The notes under the pieces: generated by a model | Databases searched by the model: none | The model's input: only the letters and a program-made list of their open reading frames with translations | What the model was told of the DNA's origin: nothing | DNA from: Sphingomonas oligoaromativorans | GTDB taxonomy: Bacteria; Pseudomonadota; Alphaproteobacteria; Sphingomonadales; Sphingomonadaceae | Direction: 5' to 3' | DNA length: 64,000 bases | NCBI RefSeq assembly: GCF_011762195.1 | Contig: NZ_JAASQK010000001.1 | Span: 62,001-126,000, forward strand | In this document: one piece after another, positions 60,071-64,000 of the stretch | Layout: every line of letters begins with the position of its first letter | Numbering within the stretch: position 1 is the first letter of the stretch | Position numbers and translations under genes: made by a program

Positions 60071-60164
60071 GGGGCGGTGAATAGTCGGCAATCGCGGGGA
60101 GGCCTATGCTTTCCTTGCGCGCGCCTCTCGACTTCCGGGCGCGCCGCCGCCTAGGGTTGGGGGG

Positions 60165-60797
60165 ATGCACCCGCTTCCCCTGCCATTGCCGACGATCAGT
60201 CCCTATCTGCCCTGGCTCGACATGGCCGGGCTGGCGGTGTTCGCGGCCTCGGGCGCGTTGCAGGCGGCGCGGGCGCGGCAGACGATCATCACCTTCTGCT
60301 TCTTCGCCTGCGCGACGGGCACGGGCGGGGGCACGACGCGGGATCTGCTGATCGGCGCGCCGGTGTTCTGGCTGCATGATCCGGTGCCGATCGCGATCTG
60401 CCTCGGCGTGGCGATGCTGGTGTTCCTGACGCCGCGCCGCTGGTGGCCGGAGCGCGCGCTGGACTGGTGCGACGCGATCGGGCTTGCCGCCTATGCCGTC
60501 TATGGCGCGGGCAAGGCGCTGGGCTACGGCATCCCGTTCCTGCCGGCGATGGTGATGGGGGTCGTCTCGGCGACGATGGGCGGCATCATCCGCGACGTGG
60601 TGGCGGGTGTGCCCTCGATCATCCTCCGGCCGGAGCTGTACGTCACGGCGGCGGCGCTCGCCTCGGGGCTGTTCGTGACGCTGACCGTGGCGGGGCTGCC
60701 TTCGCCCCTGCCGGCGATGATCGCGGCGCTGGCGGGGTTCAGCCTGCGCGCGGCGGCGATCGCGCGGGGGCTGGCGCTGCCCGCCTATCGGGAATAG
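60165..60797 (+). CDS. trimeric intracellular cation channel-type membrane protein (UPF0126)
   Basis: A 210-residue seven-helix membrane protein of the YicG/YadS (TRIC) family. GLAVFAASGALQAARAR and the duplicated glycine motifs TGTGGGTTRDLLIG and MGVVSATMGGIIRDVVAG are typical of prokaryotic TRIC potassium channels and, in some relatives, glycine-linked transporters. Start ATG at 60165 is preceded by GGGGGG. The transported ion is inferred from family. Confidence 0.9.
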   Translation: MHPLPLPLPTISPYLPWLDMAGLAVFAASGALQAARARQTIITFCFFACATGTGGGTTRDLLIGAPVFWLHDPVPIAICLGVAMLVFLTPRRWWPERALDWCDAIGLAAYAVYGAGKALGYGIPFLPAMVMGVVSATMGGIIRDVVAGVPSIILRPELYVTAAALASGLFVTLTVAGLPSPLPAMIAALAGFSLRAAAIARGLALPAYRE

Positions 60798-60801
60798 CGC
60801 C

Positions 60802-61014
60802 TCAGGGCTTCGAGCGGGCGCGGGAGAGCGTGCGGCCCGCCCATATCCCGAACGCGACGCCGGCGATCGCCAGGCAACCCGTCAGCGCGAGCGCCACGAG
60901 GGTGAGCGCCGTGCCTCGATGCATCGCGGCGAAGAGGTTGAAGGCGATCAGCAGGAAGGTGCCGGCCCACAGCCACCAGGCGCGGCGGACGATGAGGGCG
61001 TTCGCTTCGTTCAT
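60802..61014 (-). CDS. hypothetical small membrane protein (70 aa)
   Basis: A 70-residue protein with two membrane helices (about residues 15-30 and 36-60) and a basic C-terminus (GRTLSRARSKP). The start MNEANALIVRRAWWLW at 61014 follows GGAGAG. No family recognised. It converges on the TRIC gene, 4 bp apart, and lies 67 bp downstream of the acetyltransferase gene, whose own stop is at 61082. Confidence 0.6.
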   Translation of the reverse strand: MNEANALIVRRAWWLWAGTFLLIAFNLFAAMHRGTALTLVALALTGCLAIAGVAFGIWAGRTLSRARSKP

Positions 61015-61081
61015 GGCTTCTCTCCAGCCTCCATGCCCGCATCATAGCCCTTCCTCGGGGCAAGGGCCATCGGGAGGCGGC

Positions 61082-61606
61082 TCAGCCTCGCGCAGGCTCG
61101 GGCGGAGCGTCCTGCCGGGGGGCGAGGTCGCGCTGCCAGAAGACGACGTCGTGCCACGCGCCATGCTTGAAGCCGATGCCGGGCTGGGTGCCGGCATGGA
61201 AGAAGCCGAGCCGCTCGTGGAGCGCGGTGCTCGCCGGATTGCCCGCCGTCATCACGCCCATCGCGGCGACGAATCCGCGCTCGGTGAGCGCCGCCAGCAG
61301 CGCCTCGTAGAGCGTCCGCCCGAGGCCGAGGCCATGCGCGGCGGCCGAGAGATAGATCCCCGTCTCCGCCACCCAGCGATAGGCCGCGCGGGTGCGATAG
61401 GTGGAGCCATAGGCATAGCCGACCACCACGCCGTCCCGCTCGGCGACCAGCCAGGGGTGGGTGGCGGTCACCGTCTCGATCCGGCGGCGCATCTCGGCGG
61501 CGTCGGGCGGATCGAGTTCGAAGGTGATGACCGTGTCGGTCACATAGGGGCGGTAGATCGCGGCAATGGCTTCGGCGTCGGCGAGCGTGACGGGGCGGAT
61601 GGTCAT
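61082..61606 (-). CDS. GNAT-family acetyltransferase (phosphinothricin acetyltransferase-like)
   Basis: A 174-residue GNAT enzyme. It resembles the Pat/Bar subgroup: N-terminal IRPVTLADAEAIAAIYRPYVTDTVITFEL, the acetyl-CoA loop HGLGLGRTLYEALL, and GNPASTALHERLGFFHAGT. These enzymes N-acetylate amino acids such as methionine sulfone or phosphinothricin. Its ATG overlaps the sppA stop (ATGA), so it is coupled to sppA. The natural substrate is unknown. Confidence 0.87.
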   Translation of the reverse strand: MTIRPVTLADAEAIAAIYRPYVTDTVITFELDPPDAAEMRRRIETVTATHPWLVAERDGVVVGYAYGSTYRTRAAYRWVAETGIYLSAAAHGLGLGRTLYEALLAALTERGFVAAMGVMTAGNPASTALHERLGFFHAGTQPGIGFKHGAWHDVVFWQRDLAPRQDAPPEPARG

Positions 61607-63480
61607 AGGCCCGCCCGTGCCATCATCCGCCGCGCCGCCGCAAGGTCGGCGGGCGAGGGGGGCACGTCGCCGCAGCCGATGCAGCGTGCCTGGATGGTCG
61701 GCCCGGTCAGGATACGCCGCGCATCGCCCAGCGCGCGGGCCAGCATCCAGTCCGGCCGCTGGCCGAGCGCGGCGAAGGCATCGGCGCTGCGGGCCTCGTC
61801 CACGCTGCCCGAATTGCCCGCCAGCATCTGGAGCAGGCGCAGGAAGGCGGGCTTCTCGCGCTCGATATAGACGGGGTGGACCTTCGCCGGATCGAGCTTC
61901 GCCCGGCGGGCGGCCTCGGCCACGGCATCGTCGAGCGAACCGAAGCGATCGACCAGCCCGAGCTTCTGCGCGCTGACCCCATCCCACACGCGGCCCTGCC
62001 CGATCTCGTCGACCCGCTCGACCGGCATGTGCCGCGCGGCGGCGACGAGGCCGGTGAAACGCGCATAGGTCTGGGTGATGCCCGCCTGGATGAGGGCGTC
62101 GACCTCCGGCGTGGTGCCGCGCAGCGTGTCGGGCTGGCCGGAGAGCGGCGTGGCGCGCACGCCGTCCGCCGAGAGGCCGATCTTGCCGAGCGAGCCCTCG
62201 AAGGTGGGGATGATGCCGAACACGCCGATCGATCCGGTGATCGTGTCGGGATCGGCAAGGATCGTGTCGCCCGCCGTCGACACCCAATAGCCGCCCGACG
62301 CCGCCAGCGTGCCCATCGAAACGACCACCGGCAGCCCCTTCGCCTTGGCGGCGAGGATGGCCGAGCGGATGCGGTCCGATCCCGTCACCGATCCGCCGGG
62401 CGAATCGACGCGGACGACCAGCGCCTTGAGGTTGCCCTTGGCCACCGCCTTGCCGAGCGCGTCGGCGATGCTGTCTCCGCCCGCCGTGCCGGCCGGCGCC
62501 TTGCCGTCGACGATATCGCCCGCGACGGTCAGCACGCCGATGGCGTCGCCGGTGGTGGGGACGGGGTTGGCGCTCTCCCAGTCGTCGAGCGCGATCTTCT
62601 TGTAGTCGCCCGGCGCCGCCTTGTCGGGCTTGCCGACGATCTGCGCCACGCGATCCCCGAAGGCGAGACGATCGCCGAGATGATCGACCAGCCCGAATGC
62701 CTCGGCGCTCTGGGCCAGCGTGCCGTTGGGGATGCGCCCGGCGGTCAGCCCGGCGAGATAGTCGGCGAAATGCGCCTTGGGCCGCGCCTGCGCCACCTCG
62801 GCCTGCCAGCGGGTCCAGAGCGCGTCCACCAGCGCCTGATTGGCGGCACGCGCCTCGGGCGAGGCTTCGGTGCGGGTATAGGGCTCGACGGCCGACTTGA
62901 ACTTGCCGACGCGATAGACGTGCGCGTTGACGCCCAGCTTGTCGAGCAGGCCCTTGTAATAGAGCTGCGATCCGCCCGGCCCCGGCGTCAGCACCGCGCC
63001 CAGCGGATCGAGCCAGACCTCGCTCGCATGGGAGGCGAGCTGGTAGCTCGGATCGTCATAGGCGGTGCCATAGGCCAGCACCGGCTTGCCCGCCGCGCGC
63101 ACCTTGTCGAGCGAGCGGCCGAGCGTGGAGACCGCCGCCTGTCCGCCGCCCATGAAGCCGTCGAGATCGAGCACCACCGCCTTCACGCGCTTGTCGGTGG
63201 CCGCGGCGTCCACGGCGCGGACCACGTCGCGCAGGCGATACTGGTTGATGTCGGGGCCGCCGGCGCCCGAGACGAAATCGATCGGCCGCGCGTCGGCGGG
63301 CTGCTCGGCGAGGCTGCCATGCAGGTCCAGCACCAGCGCGCCGCCGCCGGCCGGCATGGCCGTCCGCCCGCCGCTCGACAGCGCCACGAAGATCAGGCCG
63401 AAGAAGAGCAGCAGCACGATCAGCGCCAGCACGTCCTTCACGGCCATCAGGAATCGCCAGAGAGCCCGCAAGAAGCGCAT
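61603..63480 (-). CDS. sppA: signal peptide peptidase SppA, 67K type
   Basis: A 625-residue membrane-anchored serine protease of the tandem (67K) SppA type, degrading leftover signal peptides. One N-terminal helix (about residues 14-34) precedes two S49 domains; the C-terminal repeat has RVDSPGGSVTGSDRI and the Ser nucleophile in TLAASGGYWVSTAGD. ATG at 63480 has AAAGG 8-9 bases upstream; an in-frame GTG at 63489 is too close to it. The C-terminal 40 residues include CIGCGDVP and are variable. Confidence 0.93.
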   Translation of the reverse strand: MRFLRALWRFLMAVKDVLALIVLLLFFGLIFVALSSGGRTAMPAGGGALVLDLHGSLAEQPADARPIDFVSGAGGPDINQYRLRDVVRAVDAAATDKRVKAVVLDLDGFMGGGQAAVSTLGRSLDKVRAAGKPVLAYGTAYDDPSYQLASHASEVWLDPLGAVLTPGPGGSQLYYKGLLDKLGVNAHVYRVGKFKSAVEPYTRTEASPEARAANQALVDALWTRWQAEVAQARPKAHFADYLAGLTAGRIPNGTLAQSAEAFGLVDHLGDRLAFGDRVAQIVGKPDKAAPGDYKKIALDDWESANPVPTTGDAIGVLTVAGDIVDGKAPAGTAGGDSIADALGKAVAKGNLKALVVRVDSPGGSVTGSDRIRSAILAAKAKGLPVVVSMGTLAASGGYWVSTAGDTILADPDTITGSIGVFGIIPTFEGSLGKIGLSADGVRATPLSGQPDTLRGTTPEVDALIQAGITQTYARFTGLVAAARHMPVERVDEIGQGRVWDGVSAQKLGLVDRFGSLDDAVAEAARRAKLDPAKVHPVYIEREKPAFLRLLQMLAGNSGSVDEARSADAFAALGQRPDWMLARALGDARRILTGPTIQARCIGCGDVPPSPADLAAARRMMARAGL

Positions 63481-63600
63481 GCGCGTCACCTTTCCGTCTT
63501 TGTCCTCGGGCTAGAGTAAGCGCGGGGTGCTGGCAATCGGCCTGTCGCGTGGCGGGCACGGCCCGTGATGCGGACGTTGAAAAATTCTCGATGGGCGCGC

Positions 63601-63630
63601 CTTGACGCTCGCATCCACAGGGCCATATCC
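63601..63630 (+). promoter_or_regulatory. predicted sigma-32-type heat-shock promoter of groES
   Basis: CTTGACG at 63601-63607, a 13-bp spacer and GGCCATAT at 63621-63628 match the RpoH consensus layout. It directly precedes the CIRCE element, so transcription would begin near or inside the operator. A housekeeping sigma factor could also read it. Confidence 0.5.
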
Positions 63631-63636
63631 GCGCCG

Positions 63637-63663
63637 TTGGCACTCACTATCGATGAGTGCTAA
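63637..63663 (+). promoter_or_regulatory. CIRCE operator (HrcA binding site)
   Basis: TTGGCACTC-N9-GAGTGCTAA, a 9-9-9 inverted repeat differing from the consensus TTAGCACTC by one base. HrcA binding here represses groESL in unstressed cells. It lies 78 bp before the groES ATG. Confidence 0.96.
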
Positions 63664-63741
63664 CACGTCATTCGACACCGGCCCGAGTCTCCCCGTCCGG
63701 GGAACGACGGGCCGGTCGCACACTGAGGAAAGGGTAGCCTC

Positions 63742-64000
63742 ATGAATTTCCGTCCCCTGCACGATCGCGTGCTCGTGAAGCGTGTCGACGCCGAGGAAAA
63801 GACCTCGGGCGGCATCATCATCCCGGATTCGGCCAAGGAAAAGCCGCAGGAAGGCGAAGTCGTCGCCGCCGGCGCCGGCGCCAAGGACGAAGCGGGCAAG
63901 GTGACCCCGCTCGACGTCAAGGCCGGCGATCGCATCCTGTTCGGCAAGTGGTCGGGCACCGAGGTGAAGATCGACGGTCAGGATCTCCTCATCATGAAGG
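63742..64000 (+). CDS. groES: co-chaperonin GroES, partial (3' end beyond window)
   Basis: The first 86 residues of the 10-kDa chaperonin lid. [32 protein letters not shown] is classic; the mobile loop is [12 protein letters not shown] (about residues 18-29). Only about ten C-terminal residues are missing. GGAAAGGG lies upstream of the ATG. groEL is expected next, outside the window. Confidence 0.98.
   Translation, partial: MNFRPLHDRVLVKRVDAEEKTSGGIIIPDSAKEKPQEGEVVAAGAGAKDEAGKVTPLDVKAGDRILFGKWSGTEVKIDGQDLLIMK

Overview
The window is a gene-dense, very GC-rich chromosomal segment that looks like a Sphingomonas-type alphaproteobacterium (Sphingomonadales). The evidence is an alphaproteobacterial 5-aminolevulinate synthase, sdhCDAB and mdh-sucDAB-lpd blocks, a split glycine decarboxylase P protein, an HrcA/CIRCE-controlled groES, and short dispersed repeats of the kind common in sphingomonad intergenic DNA. 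I see no insertion sequence, prophage, CRISPR array, rRNA operon or plasmid signature. Almost all of it is core genome; genus and species are inference.

Layout. 1-6585 (minus strand): the assembly half of a Tad/Flp pilus cluster, cpaA-cpaB-cpaC-cpaD-cpaE-tadB-tadC, with tadC cut by the window edge and no cpaF ATPase in its usual place after cpaE. 6625-8696: a serine hydrolase and a D-arginine-dehydrogenase-like flavoenzyme. 8686-11469 (minus): ispH-thrB-rnhA-DUF486. 11568-17252: a lipoprotein, then a tandem glycine riboswitch controlling gcvT-gcvH-gcvPA-gcvPB. 17301-19312: small secreted protein, tRNA-Lys, folK, a family 5 uracil-DNA glycosylase and a tiny membrane protein. 19348-21552 (minus): agmatine-to-putrescine genes aguA and aguB with a coupled DUF3147 membrane protein between them. 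21654-23651 (minus): an S9 peptidase gene broken by an in-frame amber codon. 23800-24414: rpsD with a strong terminator. 24947-28303: chorismate mutase, and rpiB-glyA-nrdR-trmJ.

28517-35000: outer-membrane phospholipase A, DUF3429 protein, hemA, murI, plsY, dprA and aqpZ. 35182-37737: topA. 38234-42706 (minus): a tightly overlapped housekeeping run comprising a SDR oxidoreductase, prmA, coaBC, dut, a ThiF/MoeB-like protein and a DsrE-like protein. 42768-44099: a soluble chemoreceptor, probably globin-coupled. 44260-50117: sdhCDAB, a hot-dog thioesterase, zapE, ybjQ and a small membrane protein. 50260-58625: mdh, sucD, sucA, sucB, an orphan 134-residue beta-rich protein, and lpd. 58692-63480: DUF1330 protein, glutaminase, a TRIC-type channel, a GNAT acetyltransferase and sppA. 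63601-64000: heat-shock promoter, CIRCE operator and the start of groES.

How the parts connect. The gcv operon, glyA and lpd (the shared L protein) together make a complete glycine cleavage and one-carbon route. sdh, mdh, sucD and sucAB-lpd cover TCA steps from 2-oxoglutarate to oxaloacetate, except that sucC is not in its usual place before sucD. The least explained element is the orphan gene at 56609-57013: it interrupts the 2-oxoglutarate dehydrogenase genes, follows a terminator-like hairpin, and has two near-identical 21-bp operator-like repeats upstream. Other points worth checking are the broken S9 peptidase, the missing cpaF, a possible leader peptide before topA, and an Asn-to-Gln change in the phospholipase active site.
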